DNA of 64,000 nucleotides from Sulfuricurvum sp. (GCA_030693335.1 JAUYAU010000001.1:77796-141795); one strand, 5' to 3'. Positions 53,335-63,051 are shown, counted from the stretch's first letter. Program-made: numbers and translations. Notes: a model not told the origin generated them from the letters alone.

Positions 53335-53868
53335 ATGAACAGTATCGCAGTTATCGGGGTAGGGAATATCCTCTTTTGCGATGATGGAGCAGGAGTCTAT
53401 GCCGCCAGATATCTGGAAACGAACTACGATTTTGAACCGCCAATCGATATCATCGATGGAGGGATGCTTGGATTTAACCTGATGCGCTATTTTAGCGACT
53501 ATGATCAGGTCATCATCCTTGATACACTTTCAATCGATGAAACGGCAGGAACAATCTATCGTCTCCCCTCGGATGCTCTTTTGGGGCTTGGAGATATGCG
53601 TAAAACGGTTCATGAGGTCGAAGTGACCCAAATGATCGAGTTGGCATCTTTGATGGATGTGAGGGCTAGTATCAGCGTTCTGGGGATCATCCCCTCAGAC
53701 ATAGAAACGGTTGCAATGGATTTGAGTCCTATTGTCAAAGAGCATTTTGGGGCATTTATTCAAACGCTTCTTGGGGTATTGAAAGAAGCAGGCGTTAGCG
53801 CAACACAAAAAGATCATGCGACATCGTTAGGTGCCATAGTGCAAGGGAGTTATAGATTTATTTTGTAG
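53335..53868 (+). CDS. Hydrogenase maturation protease (HupD/HyaD type)
   Basis: 177 residues from the ATG at 53335, 8 bases after the large-subunit stop. Family signatures: IAVIGVGNILFCDDGAGVYA with the Ni-binding acidic residue, DIIDGGMLGFNLM, VIILDTLSID, and KTVHEVEVTQMIELA (His ligand). It cleaves the large-subunit C-terminal tail after nickel insertion. Its last 19 bases overlap the convergent OmpR-type regulator gene at 53850. Confidence 0.92.
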   Translation: MNSIAVIGVGNILFCDDGAGVYAARYLETNYDFEPPIDIIDGGMLGFNLMRYFSDYDQVIILDTLSIDETAGTIYRLPSDALLGLGDMRKTVHEVEVTQMIELASLMDVRASISVLGIIPSDIETVAMDLSPIVKEHFGAFIQTLLGVLKEAGVSATQKDHATSLGAIVQGSYRFIL

Positions 53869-54530
53869 CCCGTTCCGTTATGATTTGAAATGATGGCGGG
53901 ATAGGTTTTTTTACGGATTCCGCCGACGAGAGTGCGCAGTGCATCCATACTCATGGGTTTGTCCCCCCATACAAGGGCCTCTATGAGGGAGTAAGGGATT
54001 ATTTTCCCTCTGTTATGCAGCAAAAGTTCAATAATTAAATACTCTTTTTTGGAGAGCTGAACGATTTCTCCCTCGGGACTTGCAATGGATTTGTTGATTG
54101 GATCATAGGTAAATCCGTCGTGCAAATCATTAGAGGAGAGAGGATGAAAGTTGAGGACTTTTTTGGCTGCTATTTTGAGAGCTTCAATCAAATCATCCTT
54201 GGAATAGGGTTTCATGATGCAGCGTGAAACATCTAAATTAATGGCTTCAAATAAAAGCTTCTCGTCCGTTTCTATGGCAGTGAGGATAACCGGGATGAAA
54301 AGTTTTTGCTGTCGAAGGTGGCGAACGAAATCCAATCCATTTCCATGGGGTGATTTGCAGTCAATGATAATGATGTCGACTTTATTGGTTCTAAAGATAT
54401 CATAGGCATTCAAAGACGTATCTGTAGACAAAACCCTCATCTCGTTTTCACGTATTATATGTTCAGTCGATTTTCGAATATCGGGATTAGATTCAACATA
54501 GAGAACGGTAATTTCTTGCGATACTGGCAT
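53850..54530 (-). CDS. OmpR-type response regulator with atypical acidic pocket
   Basis: 226 residues from the ATG at 54530; upstream in-frame ATGs exist at 54548 and 54593, but this one starts at the expected MPVSQEITVLYVES. Receiver: LYVESNPD (Glu-Ser in place of the usual acidic pair), phosphoacceptor in IIIIDCKSPHGNG, CIMKPYS. Winged helix: LSKKEYLIIELLLHNRGKII, WGDKPMSMDALRTLVGGIRK, NGTGYKINL. It resembles the regulator at 44887. Position beside the hydrogenase operon, with overlapping 3' ends, may be coincidental. Confidence 0.87.
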   Translation of the reverse strand: MPVSQEITVLYVESNPDIRKSTEHIIRENEMRVLSTDTSLNAYDIFRTNKVDIIIIDCKSPHGNGLDFVRHLRQQKLFIPVILTAIETDEKLLFEAINLDVSRCIMKPYSKDDLIEALKIAAKKVLNFHPLSSNDLHDGFTYDPINKSIASPEGEIVQLSKKEYLIIELLLHNRGKIIPYSLIEALVWGDKPMSMDALRTLVGGIRKKTYPAIISNHNGTGYKINL

Positions 54531-54584
54531 GTAAATCTTTCTTATCATGGATGCTGATATTTTAGCTTTATTTTCTATTATAGA

Positions 54585-54603
54585 TTTTAGCAATGTGTTA
54601 TTA
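54585..54603 (+). repeat. Recurring motif, weak copy D (AGCAATGTGTTATTA)
   Basis: TTTTAGCAATGTGTTATTA, 14 of 19 positions match copy B, but GTGTTATTA is exact. It lies 55 bases upstream of the OmpR-type regulator start. Confidence 0.3.
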
Positions 54604-54655
54604 GAAATTTGTAAGATTTATATGATTTTTTAATGTGGAAAATGTATAGAATCAA

Positions 54656-55201
54656 TTACATTAAATCTTCACGAATCTTGGCTAATTCTTCACGGTAGCG
54701 TTTTCCATCCCCATACGGGATGAATTTCGTATAATGGGCATGCTGGGCGCGAAGTTTGCGCGCATGGCGTATCGGACACCAATACTGCTCTGTGCGTCCC
54801 ACTATTTCTGTCGTATACTGTAAAAGACCGCTGAAGTAAGAGCAGTAGAAGCAGTTGATTTTTTCAATGATGTTGAGAAAATCCAAACTCGCACGATCAA
54901 ACACAAAATACTCTTTGCGGCTTACGGGTGCGATTTTATAAACACGGAAATTGACACTTTGATAGACAAATAAAAAAATTTCCAAAATAAAAGCAGGGAT
55001 AATCCCCGCATAGATAATAGGAGCCGTAAGATAGTGGAGAATCGGAGTGCGCCAAAGGTAGCGCAACAGACCTTCTTTGAACTTTTTTTGAGCAGTGAGC
55101 AAGTTCGCAGAAAGTTTCTCTTCTTCTTGCTCGAGCTCTTGTTTTAGGTTCTCTTCGAGAACACGAATGGCGTCAAAGATCTCGTCTATTTTTGAGTTCA
55201 T
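54656..55201 (-). CDS. Conserved hypothetical protein with hydrophobic segment and Cys motifs
   Basis: 181 residues, not assigned to a family by me. An acidic coiled coil (VLEENLKQELEQEEEKL, residues 14-30) is followed by a hydrophobic part (LTAPIIYAGIIPAFILEIFL FVYQ, about 58-81) and a C-terminal half with CFYC and YWCPIRHARKL. Four cysteines in this spacing could bind zinc or an Fe-S cluster, or be redox active. The C-terminal part is basic. It is transcribed alone, leftward, divergent from a GGDEF gene. The frame is clean, and the composition is that of a real gene. Confidence 0.7.
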   Translation of the reverse strand: MNSKIDEIFDAIRVLEENLKQELEQEEEKLSANLLTAQKKFKEGLLRYLWRTPILHYLTAPIIYAGIIPAFILEIFLFVYQSVNFRVYKIAPVSRKEYFVFDRASLDFLNIIEKINCFYCSYFSGLLQYTTEIVGRTEQYWCPIRHARKLRAQHAHYTKFIPYGDGKRYREELAKIREDLM

Positions 55202-55258
55202 GGCATATCTTTGAAGGTAGGATACACAATCTTATCAGGTTAAGCTTCAAAGACTATG

Positions 55259-55288
55259 GTTACAAAATTGTAACAATTGTGCTAGAAT
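55259..55288 (+). promoter_or_regulatory. Inverted repeat operator and extended -10 before GGDEF gene
   Basis: GTTACAA-AA-TTGTAAC (55259-55274) is a perfect seven-base inverted repeat placed where a -35 would be. TGC-TAGAAT (55280-55288), an extended -10, follows. A regulator bound there should block or assist polymerase for the gene starting at 55320. Confidence 0.5.
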
Positions 55289-55319
55289 AAATAAGAATGA
55301 TAAAACTTTGGGGGATCAG

Positions 55320-56822
55320 ATGATAGAAAAGTATAAAAAAATTCTCTTTTTATATCCATTTAGCTTATTTTTTCTGATAACGGTACTTTTCATAGGAGTA
55401 GAATATTTTTTAAATGAGTTGTTACAGCTGGTATGCTGTCAAGTTGGCATTTCTGAACATTATGGGCACTTTATTTTTGAAATCCCAATGCTTTATATTC
55501 TCTTCTACGCTCCGTTGCGCCGTATCATCGGCGATTATAGGAAAGTAGAATCAGAGTTTCATACACAGAAAAAAGAGTTGTTAAAACTCGCACATGTTAT
55601 CGAGCAAAGTGCAGATTTGATCATGATTACAGATGCCAGCGGAAAGATAGAGTATGTGAACAGTGCATATCCGAATATTACAGGATATAAAAAAGAGATT
55701 TTTATAGGCAATAAACCTGCAATTCTTAAATCTGATAATCACCCCAAGGAAGACTTTAAAGATTTATGGCAGACGATTACTTCCGGAAATGTATATCATG
55801 GGGTGTTTTGTAATAAGCGGCAAGACGGCACGTTGTATTATGAGGAGAAGACAGTCACTCCTATACGTTTGGAGGGTGACAAGATTACCCATTATATCTC
55901 TACGGGTAAAGAAATCACCGATAAAGTGCACATCGCAAAAGCATTGGAAGAGAGTGAGTATCTTTTTAAAATAGTATCTGAGAATTCCCTCACGGGAATT
56001 TTTATGTATCAGCACAACTATGTCTATTTCAATAAAGCGTTTGAAGAGATAACGGGCTATACGGCAGAAGAAATTTTTATGATGGAACCGGGCCATATTA
56101 TCCATCCTTTGGACAAAGAAATAATCGGCAGAGAAATTGAACAGCGATTGGCGGGAACACTGCAAGACTCAAAAACCTTCAATGAGCTTAGAATCATACG
56201 AAAAGATGGAACGATACGATGGGTGTATGCGACGATTGCATCGGTGATTTATCGTGAGAAGATCGCAGGGTTGGGGAGTATTATCGACATCAGCGATCGA
56301 AAAATGCTTGAACAGGATTTGGAAAAACTTGCGACTACGGACAAGCTGACATCGCTTTTGAATCGTACTCGCTTCAATGAATATGCAGAGCATGAAATTG
56401 CCTGTTTCAAACGGTATGAAACTCCGTTCTCCGTTATCATATTTGATATTGATTATTTCAAAAAAGTAAATGACCAGTTTGGGCATGATGTAGGTGACAG
56501 TGTGTTGATACAGATGGCTAAAATAGGTCAAAGCGTATTGAGGACAACGGATGTTTTTTTCCGATGGGGCGGTGAAGAGTTTTTGATTTTATGTTCGCAC
56601 TCGGATGAAGAGCAGGCTTATCTTTTGGCACAGCGTCTTCGTGAAAAAGTAGAAAACAGTTCCTTTGACTGCGGTTCTCTCAGAATCAGTGGAGGAATAG
56701 CCCAATATGTGGATGGAGAAACGATTGAATCTACCATCAAGCGGGCTGATTTAGCACTCTACTCGGCAAAGGAATTGGGCCGAAATCGTATTGAAAAAGG
56801 GGAAATTGCTTATTTAGTCTGA
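55320..56822 (+). CDS. Membrane PAS-PAS-GGDEF diguanylate cyclase
   Basis: 500 residues. The ATG at 55320 is chosen because GGGGGA stands seven bases before it; a TTG at 55308 is the alternative. Two hydrophobic helices (ILFLYPFSLFFLITVLFIGV; IFEIPMLYILFYAP) within the first 70 residues, PAS (about 90-205; YVNSAYPNITGYKKE), second PAS (about 210-325; FNKAFEEITGYTAEE), GGDEF (about 335-495; DKLTSLLNRTRFNEY, FDIDYFKKVNDQFGH, FRWGGEEFLIL). GGEEF is an active form, and RTTD five residues before is an intact inhibitory site. Confidence 0.92.
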   Translation: MIEKYKKILFLYPFSLFFLITVLFIGVEYFLNELLQLVCCQVGISEHYGHFIFEIPMLYILFYAPLRRIIGDYRKVESEFHTQKKELLKLAHVIEQSADLIMITDASGKIEYVNSAYPNITGYKKEIFIGNKPAILKSDNHPKEDFKDLWQTITSGNVYHGVFCNKRQDGTLYYEEKTVTPIRLEGDKITHYISTGKEITDKVHIAKALEESEYLFKIVSENSLTGIFMYQHNYVYFNKAFEEITGYTAEEIFMMEPGHIIHPLDKEIIGREIEQRLAGTLQDSKTFNELRIIRKDGTIRWVYATIASVIYREKIAGLGSIIDISDRKMLEQDLEKLATTDKLTSLLNRTRFNEYAEHEIACFKRYETPFSVIIFDIDYFKKVNDQFGHDVGDSVLIQMAKIGQSVLRTTDVFFRWGGEEFLILCSHSDEEQAYLLAQRLREKVENSSFDCGSLRISGGIAQYVDGETIESTIKRADLALYSAKELGRNRIEKGEIAYLV

Positions 56823-56903
56823 AACGATCAATGGAACAAAACGAAACCCAGCATGGATACGATTGTTAACTTCTTTTACTTCTGCTAACTCGCTTTCAAG
56901 ATG

Positions 56904-57929
56904 CTATTGCCAAATACCATGCAGTTTGTAACCGCATGAGGGGCAGCTGTTTTTATTGACCAAATGGTTGGTGACGTATTGACCGATATGGCCGTGCCGA
57001 TCAATCACTAATGCGTGGCATCCCGGGCAATAGGTAGATTCTCGCGCTTCGTCATCGATGTTTCCGACATAGACATAGTGCAATCCAACCTCTTTGCCTA
57101 TGTCGTATGCACGGCGAAGCGTTGCGGGGGGAGTTCTTTGAACATCTTGCATTTTGTACATGGGATGAAAGGCGCTGATGTGCCAGGGCATGGTTGGGTC
57201 AAGATCGGCTTGAAACTGTGCAATTGCGCGTATCTCTTCATCCGAATCGTTGTATCCCGGGATAAGCAGGGTAGTTGTCTCTATCCAGATCCCTTTTTTA
57301 TGAGCATATTCGATCGTATCGAGTACCGGTTTGAGTGAGCCGCCACAGATATCTTTGTAAAAAGATTGGCTGTAGCCTTTGATATCAATGTTCATCCCGT
57401 CCAAATAGGGGGCAATGGTATCGATCGCTTTGTGCGTTTCATAGCCGCTGGTGACATAGATGTTTTTTAATCCCGCTTCGTGAGCGAGTTTGGCGGTATC
57501 GTAGGTGTATTCAAAAAAGACAACAGGCTCATTGTACGTATACGCAATGCTTTGACAGCCGTATTCAAGTGCCTTTGCAACCGCACGTTGGGGCGAAAGA
57601 GGGTGTCCTACTATCTTATGATCATGCTCTTTTGGGTATTGGGAGATATCGGCATTTTGGCAAAATTTGCAGCTAAAGTTGCACCCAACCGTACCAAATG
57701 AAAAGACGCTGGATCCGGGCAAAAAATTAAACATCGGCTTTTTTTCGACAGGATCGACATTCACAGCAGCAGCAAGCCCATAGGTCAGTAAAAGCAGTTC
57801 ACCGTTTTCAACTTTGCGTATACCGCAAATACCGTACTCGCCCTCATGAAGTTTGCAATGCTGATTGCACGCTTCACATGCAATTCTGCCATCGTCAAGT
57901 TTCGTAGATAACCATGCTAAATGTGACAC
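56904..57929 (-). CDS. amrS: AmmeMemoRadiSam-system radical SAM enzyme
   Basis: 341 residues, PflA-activase-like. A Cys-rich N-terminus (CEACNQHCKLHEGEYGICG) precedes the radical SAM cluster motif CNFSCKFCQN near residue 84, then YNEPVVFFEYTYD, NIDIKGYSQSFYKDICGG, LIPGYNDSDEEI and WHISAFHPMYKMQD. The C-terminus has two CxxC pairs (CPGC, CPSC), a zinc-ribbon-like end. The usual partners (MEMO1-like and AMMECR1-like proteins) are not in this window. The modification it catalyses is unknown. It stands alone between signalling genes. Confidence 0.9.
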   Translation of the reverse strand: MSHLAWLSTKLDDGRIACEACNQHCKLHEGEYGICGIRKVENGELLLLTYGLAAAVNVDPVEKKPMFNFLPGSSVFSFGTVGCNFSCKFCQNADISQYPKEHDHKIVGHPLSPQRAVAKALEYGCQSIAYTYNEPVVFFEYTYDTAKLAHEAGLKNIYVTSGYETHKAIDTIAPYLDGMNIDIKGYSQSFYKDICGGSLKPVLDTIEYAHKKGIWIETTTLLIPGYNDSDEEIRAIAQFQADLDPTMPWHISAFHPMYKMQDVQRTPPATLRRAYDIGKEVGLHYVYVGNIDDEARESTYCPGCHALVIDRHGHIGQYVTNHLVNKNSCPSCGYKLHGIWQ

Positions 57930-58165
57930 CTTGTCTCCTTTTACGTACGCTTTATTTTGTTATTATTGCGCAAAATACCTCAGATTATTATCGGATAAAC
58001 ATATTTTGAATATATCGATACGGCTTTTTAGGTTTCATATTATGACCTTCTTTTTTCACCAGTGCCCACTTTTATAGAATAAGACTTTTTTGAGACTATT
58101 CCAAGCTATTATTTTCATGAATTGTGTGAATACCATCTAATGGATGAGCGATAAAGGTTGTAAAT

Positions 58166-60670
58166 ATGAATGATATCTATTTGAGTTCTATGCTGCTTAC
58201 GCAGAAAACTGCCCAATTGAGTCCAACGAACACTATCGAAGAAGCATCCAGATACATGTATCAAGATCATGTGAGTTCGGTCATTATTGTCAATAAAGAG
58301 AACCATCCTATAGGAATATTTACAGAGCATGACATTCTTAAATCCATAGCCAGACTCTTTCCAAAGACAACGCCTCTTTGTGAGGTTATGAGCAAAAATC
58401 TCTTTATGCTCAACGGTTCCGTATATTTTAACGATGCGTATCTCATAATGCAAAGCAAAGGATATCGTCACGTCATTGTCGTAGACAATAATGAAACACT
58501 CATGGGCGTGGTATCTGAAGGGGATTTTATCCGTCAAATCGGTTTTATAGAATTACCAATCATCAAAGTTGCGGAAGATATTATGAAAGAAGCACCTTTG
58601 ATGATTAATAATGATACGTTGATTATCAATGCTGCAAAAATGATGAATGAGCGTCATTGTGACTACGCAATCGTGATGGACGAATTAATACCAATAGGGC
58701 TTTTACGTGAACGAGACATTGCCCACTATTATCTCAAAGAAGATTTTTGTGAAAATGAAACAGTCAAAAAGCTGATACAAGAAGACTTGGTATTCATTGC
58801 CCCCTCTGTTTCAATCAAAGAAGCGGTAGCCATGATGGAAGAACATGGTATCCATCAGCTCGTGGTCACCGACTCCAAAGAAAAAGTTGTAGGGCTTCTC
58901 AATCGTCATGATGTACTGAAAACCATTCACGGTGCTTATTTTGAGACACTTTTAAAAACAATTAACGAAAAAAATAAAAGCATAACGCAACTCAAAGAAC
59001 GGGAATTGGAACTCAAGGAAAAAGAGACTATTTTTAATGAAGCTCAATCTCTGGCACATATTGGAAGCTGGGTGCTTGATATGAAGGAAAACATTTTAAC
59101 CTGGTCAAATGAGTGTTACAATATTTTTGAAATTGAGATCGGTACGCCTATGACGTACGAACTTTTTTTGGACAGGGTTCATGAAGATGATCGAGCTAGC
59201 GTCGATAATGCTTGGGAAAAAGCGCTTCAGGGAAGTGAATATGAAATAGAACATCGTATTTTGGTGAATCAAAACATTAAGTGGGTTCGTGAAAAAGGGA
59301 AGCTCAATATCAGCAATAACGCCGAGCTGATTTCAGGGATCGGAACCGTCCAAGATATTACGGAATACAAGATGTATGAAGAGAAGCTCGAGCACCTGGC
59401 CAATTATGACACTTTGACGGGTTTGGCCAATCGAACGTTTCTTTTTGCCTACTTGCAAAAGGTGATCTATCGTGTAAAGCGTTCCAATAAGATTGCAGGA
59501 TTGATTTTGATAGGTCTGGACCATTTCAAAGATGTTAATGACAGCTATGGACATGCTATTGGCGATGAATTACTCAAAATAGTAGCAAACCGTTTATCTT
59601 TACGTATTCGGAAGGGAGACTTTATCGCCCGTTTGGGGGGAGATGAATTTGCCATTATCTTAGAACAGATCAACTCTACTGATGAAGTGGCTACTGTCGG
59701 ACGAGAAATTATTGATGAATTGTCACAGCCTATTGTCCTCTCGAATAAAAGAGAAATACATGTAAGCGCGAGTGCAGGAGTTGTTATCGCACCTTTGAAT
59801 GGAGAAACCGCTGAAGAGCTTATTCAATTTTGTGATACCGCGCTGTATCGTGCCAAGAGTGATAAAAGCGGGACTATTCGCTATTACACGGAAGAGTTAA
59901 CAGAATTGGCCCAAAAGCGCGTTTTATGTGAAAGCCGTTTGCGACGTGCTATTGAGTGTCATGAATTTGAACTGTATTATCAACCGCAGGTTCATATATC
60001 AAGCGGAAGGATCGTGGGAGCTGAAGCGCTGATCCGCTGGCATGATCCGCAGGAGGGGATGGTGCCTCCCTACCTTTTTATCCCCCTTGCCGAAGAGACA
60101 GGACTCATAGGTGCCATTGGCGAGTGGGTGATCATGCAAGCCTGTCGTCAAGGGAGAATTTGGAATGACAAAGGGCATAATATCAGTTTGTCAGTGAATG
60201 TTTCTGCCTATCAGGTACGGCATCAGGATTTGTTGAACGTTGTCAACAGTGCACTCGATGAGAGTGGTTTTACCCCTGATAAACTGATATTGGAATTGAC
60301 CGAAAGCGCCTTGATGCAGCACGAAGAGGAGATCGTGTCCAAGCTTTATTCTTTACGTTCCAAAGGTATCGGTTTGGCTATTGACGATTTTGGGACGGGC
60401 TATTCATCGTACAGCTATCTCAAACGATTCCCCATAGATATATTGAAAATCGATAAATCGTTCATAGATGACATCCCGTTTAAAAATGACGATATGGCGA
60501 TTGTAAAAGCTATCATAGCCATGGGCAATGCTCTGGATTTCAAAGTTCTGGCTGAGGGGACGGAACATGCGGAACAGATTGAATTTTTGAATGAAAACGG
60601 ATGTGAATTTTATCAGGGATATTTCAAAAGCAAACCCGTTAGGGCAGAAGAGTTTGAAAAACTTCTCTGA
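58166..60670 (+). CDS. CBS-PAS-GGDEF-EAL protein
   Basis: 834 residues, no membrane helix. Four CBS repeats (about 1-260) appear as two pairs with motifs such as [40 protein letters not shown] and [21 protein letters not shown] coiled coil leads to PAS (about 290-405), GGDEF (VARLGGDEF-like [12 protein letters not shown] near 490) and EAL ([32 protein letters not shown]). CBS pairs bind adenine nucleotides, so this enzyme could tie c-di-GMP turnover to cell energy status. Both catalytic motifs look intact. Confidence 0.92.
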   Translation: MNDIYLSSMLLTQKTAQLSPTNTIEEASRYMYQDHVSSVIIVNKENHPIGIFTEHDILKSIARLFPKTTPLCEVMSKNLFMLNGSVYFNDAYLIMQSKGYRHVIVVDNNETLMGVVSEGDFIRQIGFIELPIIKVAEDIMKEAPLMINNDTLIINAAKMMNERHCDYAIVMDELIPIGLLRERDIAHYYLKEDFCENETVKKLIQEDLVFIAPSVSIKEAVAMMEEHGIHQLVVTDSKEKVVGLLNRHDVLKTIHGAYFETLLKTINEKNKSITQLKERELELKEKETIFNEAQSLAHIGSWVLDMKENILTWSNECYNIFEIEIGTPMTYELFLDRVHEDDRASVDNAWEKALQGSEYEIEHRILVNQNIKWVREKGKLNISNNAELISGIGTVQDITEYKMYEEKLEHLANYDTLTGLANRTFLFAYLQKVIYRVKRSNKIAGLILIGLDHFKDVNDSYGHAIGDELLKIVANRLSLRIRKGDFIARLGGDEFAIILEQINSTDEVATVGREIIDELSQPIVLSNKREIHVSASAGVVIAPLNGETAEELIQFCDTALYRAKSDKSGTIRYYTEELTELAQKRVLCESRLRRAIECHEFELYYQPQVHISSGRIVGAEALIRWHDPQEGMVPPYLFIPLAEETGLIGAIGEWVIMQACRQGRIWNDKGHNISLSVNVSAYQVRHQDLLNVVNSALDESGFTPDKLILELTESALMQHEEEIVSKLYSLRSKGIGLAIDDFGTGYSSYSYLKRFPIDILKIDKSFIDDIPFKNDDMAIVKAIIAMGNALDFKVLAEGTEHAEQIEFLNENGCEFYQGYFKSKPVRAEEFEKLL

Positions 60671-60724
60671 AAAATAAAATAATTTACGTTATAGCATTGA
60701 CATTTTTCAAGTGGTCAATATCAA

Positions 60725-61738
60725 TCAAAAGAACTCTATCTCGCCCGCATCTATTTGATCAGGTGCAAACATCGTTATAATCTGCCGAATGCTTAGTGTG
60801 GTAGGCTCGTGAATATGGTGTGAATTTTTCATCACCATGCTTTCAACGCTAAAACGCTGGATATAACGATCCATATCGGAACTTACCGCATCAAAAAGCC
60901 TTAAAATTCCCTCTTCACAGCACTCTAATGTTTCCATAAACTCTTCCGTGTGATCGAGCAATGCCGTAGAGAGTTCAGACATGCTTCCAGCGAGTGTATC
61001 TAGAAATGGGGAATAATGAAGCAGTATCGATGACGCATGAGAAAAGATATTGGCAATGCGTATAACTTCATTCTTATCTAAATGGATGACAGCGAGCGAA
61101 AGGCGCTCGGAGACTTCACTGACATACTCAAGCAAATCATCGGCATCATCAGTTCGAAAGAGAATTTTTTCTTCACCGTCATCTTCATCTGCAGCAAAAT
61201 ACTCTCCTAAAAGGGTATTGTCTATCGGTAGAATAGCTTGATTTTCTACTATAGGAATTGCATTACTAATATTACAATGTTTAGTATAGTCCTCTCCATG
61301 CATTGTTTTATTATATTCACGGATTACACCTGAAAAGTTCGCGTCAAATAACTCGACTGCTGTAGCAAACTTAACGTCTGAATGGACAATACCATTGTCA
61401 AGCAGTATGCTAACGACAGAGTTTTTCATCCCGGAACATATCTGGTAAATATCATCGAGCAGTATGCAGCGTTCGGAAAAGAACTTTAACATAACCATAA
61501 CAACAGGGCATTGACCCGGTTCCTTTTCCCTACGGAGAACCCCGATAAAATAGTCCAAAACCCGTGAACCAAAATGCTTGATAAAAAAAATAGGATTTAT
61601 TCCATTCCTCTTCAAAACGCTTTGCACTCGCAAATTTTGCAGCCATTTATTCAAGACGTCGGCATGATGTGTTTTAAGAAGATCTGCTAATTCATCACGT
61701 TTATTGGTATTAATTTCAATATAAAATATTCTACTCAT
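60725..61738 (-). CDS. RsbRD_N-like + unrecognised C-terminal domain protein
   Basis: 337 residues, soluble. The N-terminal 150 residues are helical and resemble RsbRD_N-type sensor modules (ELADLLKTHHADVLNKWLQN), a weak assignment. Residues about 176-337 are the same unrecognised domain as in the response regulator at 27495: LLGEYFAADEDDG, ILLHYSPFLD, DMDRYIQRFSVESM, NSHHIHEPT and terminal GEIEFF, alignable without gaps. It follows a stand-alone receiver gene (63 bases) in the GGDEF-receiver transcript. Here receiver and domain are separate, there they are fused, implying that the receiver controls this domain. Confidence 0.75.
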   Translation of the reverse strand: MSRIFYIEINTNKRDELADLLKTHHADVLNKWLQNLRVQSVLKRNGINPIFFIKHFGSRVLDYFIGVLRREKEPGQCPVVMVMLKFFSERCILLDDIYQICSGMKNSVVSILLDNGIVHSDVKFATAVELFDANFSGVIREYNKTMHGEDYTKHCNISNAIPIVENQAILPIDNTLLGEYFAADEDDGEEKILFRTDDADDLLEYVSEVSERLSLAVIHLDKNEVIRIANIFSHASSILLHYSPFLDTLAGSMSELSTALLDHTEEFMETLECCEEGILRLFDAVSSDMDRYIQRFSVESMVMKNSHHIHEPTTLSIRQIITMFAPDQIDAGEIEFF

Positions 61739-61801
61739 AATATGACCTTTTGTGAACTAGATATATACGATAGTATCACGCTAATAAGTCTCAAAAAAGT
61801 T

Positions 61802-62188
61802 TTACATACTTTTAATCGAAATGGTCTTTGCATAACTTTTCAGCTCTTGACAAAGAAAATTTTTATCAATAGGTTTACGTATATAGGAGATCATTCCTGC
61901 ATCTGTTATCTTGTCTTCGATATCCACTTCAGCCATTGTAGTTACCGCTATGATTATTGTATCCACATAGCGTTCTTTGATTTGTTTTGAAGCTTGAAAC
62001 CCATCCAATCGAGGCATCATAATGTCCATTAGGATAATGTCGGGACGTATTTTCTCACATTGATCAACCGCATCCTGGCCATCTATGGCTTCATGTATCT
62101 GAAATATTTCCAAGTCATGACACATTGCTTTGAGTAAATAACGATTCATTTCACAATCATCAACGATTAGCAGTTTTATTTTACTCAT
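61802..62188 (-). CDS. Stand-alone receiver (CheY/DivK-like)
   Basis: 128 residues from the ATG at 62188, which overlaps the GGDEF gene stop (ATGA). Single receiver domain: LLIVDDCEMNRYLL, phosphoacceptor in ILMDIMMPRLDG, AVTTMAE, YIRKPID. No output domain. As the gene lies between a diguanylate cyclase and the GEIEFF-domain protein, one or both may be its targets. Confidence 0.9.
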   Translation of the reverse strand: MSKIKLLIVDDCEMNRYLLKAMCHDLEIFQIHEAIDGQDAVDQCEKIRPDIILMDIMMPRLDGFQASKQIKERYVDTIIIAVTTMAEVDIEDKITDAGMISYIRKPIDKNFLCQELKSYAKTISIKSM

Positions 62189-63051
62189 AGACTTGCCTGC
62201 ACATCGATAGAGGAACTGCCATACACACAAACCCGATTACGTCCTTCATCTTTTGCCTGATACATCGCTTCATCTGCGCGTTTGACTAAGTCTGTGACAC
62301 AAAAAATATCAGAGGCAAATTCGGCTACGCCGATACTGACGGTAACGAGTACTTCTCTTCCCTCTTTTTCCATATCCGATGAAACCATAACGCATTTTTC
62401 AATTTCGCATCGAAGACGTTCTGCCAGCCAAGCCGCATGATGCCCATCGGTCAAAGGGCATAGTAGCATGATTTCCTCACCTCCATAGCGCGCCACCGTA
62501 TCGGTTTCACGAATTAATTCATTGATGAGTATTGCGAGCTTTTTTAAGACGATGTCACCCGTATCATGTCCATAGGTATCATTGATATTTTTGAAGTGGT
62601 CAATATCAATCATCAGAATGGAGAATGCAAGATCGTAACGTGCCGCTTTTGAAAATTCTTCTTCGAGTTTTTGATCGAGATAACGGCGGTTGCTTATGCT
62701 CATCAGCGGATCGGTAATGTTTTCGATTTCAAGAGTGTAAATGCGTTTGATGTCACGAGCCGTCTGAAGGGAAAGCGTACATACTAAAAAAACAAATAAG
62801 GAGCCTAGAAAAAGGACGATGCAAATAATTTCTCTGCTTGAAAAATCATTTTGTGCTCGAAACTGCAGTGCAATCACGATGTATGTGGCAATAAAAAATA
62901 AAATCATACCGGAAAGAATTTGCCACAGTTTGCGTATAGAGCCATGGGGAAGTTCGTGCATCAGTTTTTTAAGAGGGATAAGTGTGGCCATTAGTAATAC
63001 AATGCCAACAATGTCAAGATAATTGATAATAGTATAAAATAATTGATTCAT
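62185..63051 (-). CDS. Membrane GGDEF diguanylate cyclase
   Basis: 288 residues. Four hydrophobic helices in the first 110 residues (YLDIVGIVLLMATLIPL; LSGMILFFIATYIVIAL; IICIVLFLGSLFVFLVCTL), then a GGDEF domain (DPLMSISNRRYLDQKL, MIDIDHFKNINDTYGH, VARYGGEEIMLLC). GGEEI keeps the catalytic Gly-Gly-Glu-Glu but has Ile in the last position, a tolerated variant. RETD five residues earlier is an inhibitory site. No sensor other than the membrane part is seen. Confidence 0.9.
   Translation of the reverse strand: MNQLFYTIINYLDIVGIVLLMATLIPLKKLMHELPHGSIRKLWQILSGMILFFIATYIVIALQFRAQNDFSSREIICIVLFLGSLFVFLVCTLSLQTARDIKRIYTLEIENITDPLMSISNRRYLDQKLEEEFSKAARYDLAFSILMIDIDHFKNINDTYGHDTGDIVLKKLAILINELIRETDTVARYGGEEIMLLCPLTDGHHAAWLAERLRCEIEKCVMVSSDMEKEGREVLVTVSIGVAEFASDIFCVTDLVKRADEAMYQAKDEGRNRVCVYGSSSIDVQASL

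Noticed and set aside
56904-57929. Complete AmmeMemoRadiSam gene set
   Set aside because: Only the radical SAM member is here; neither MEMO1-like nor AMMECR1-like genes flank it.
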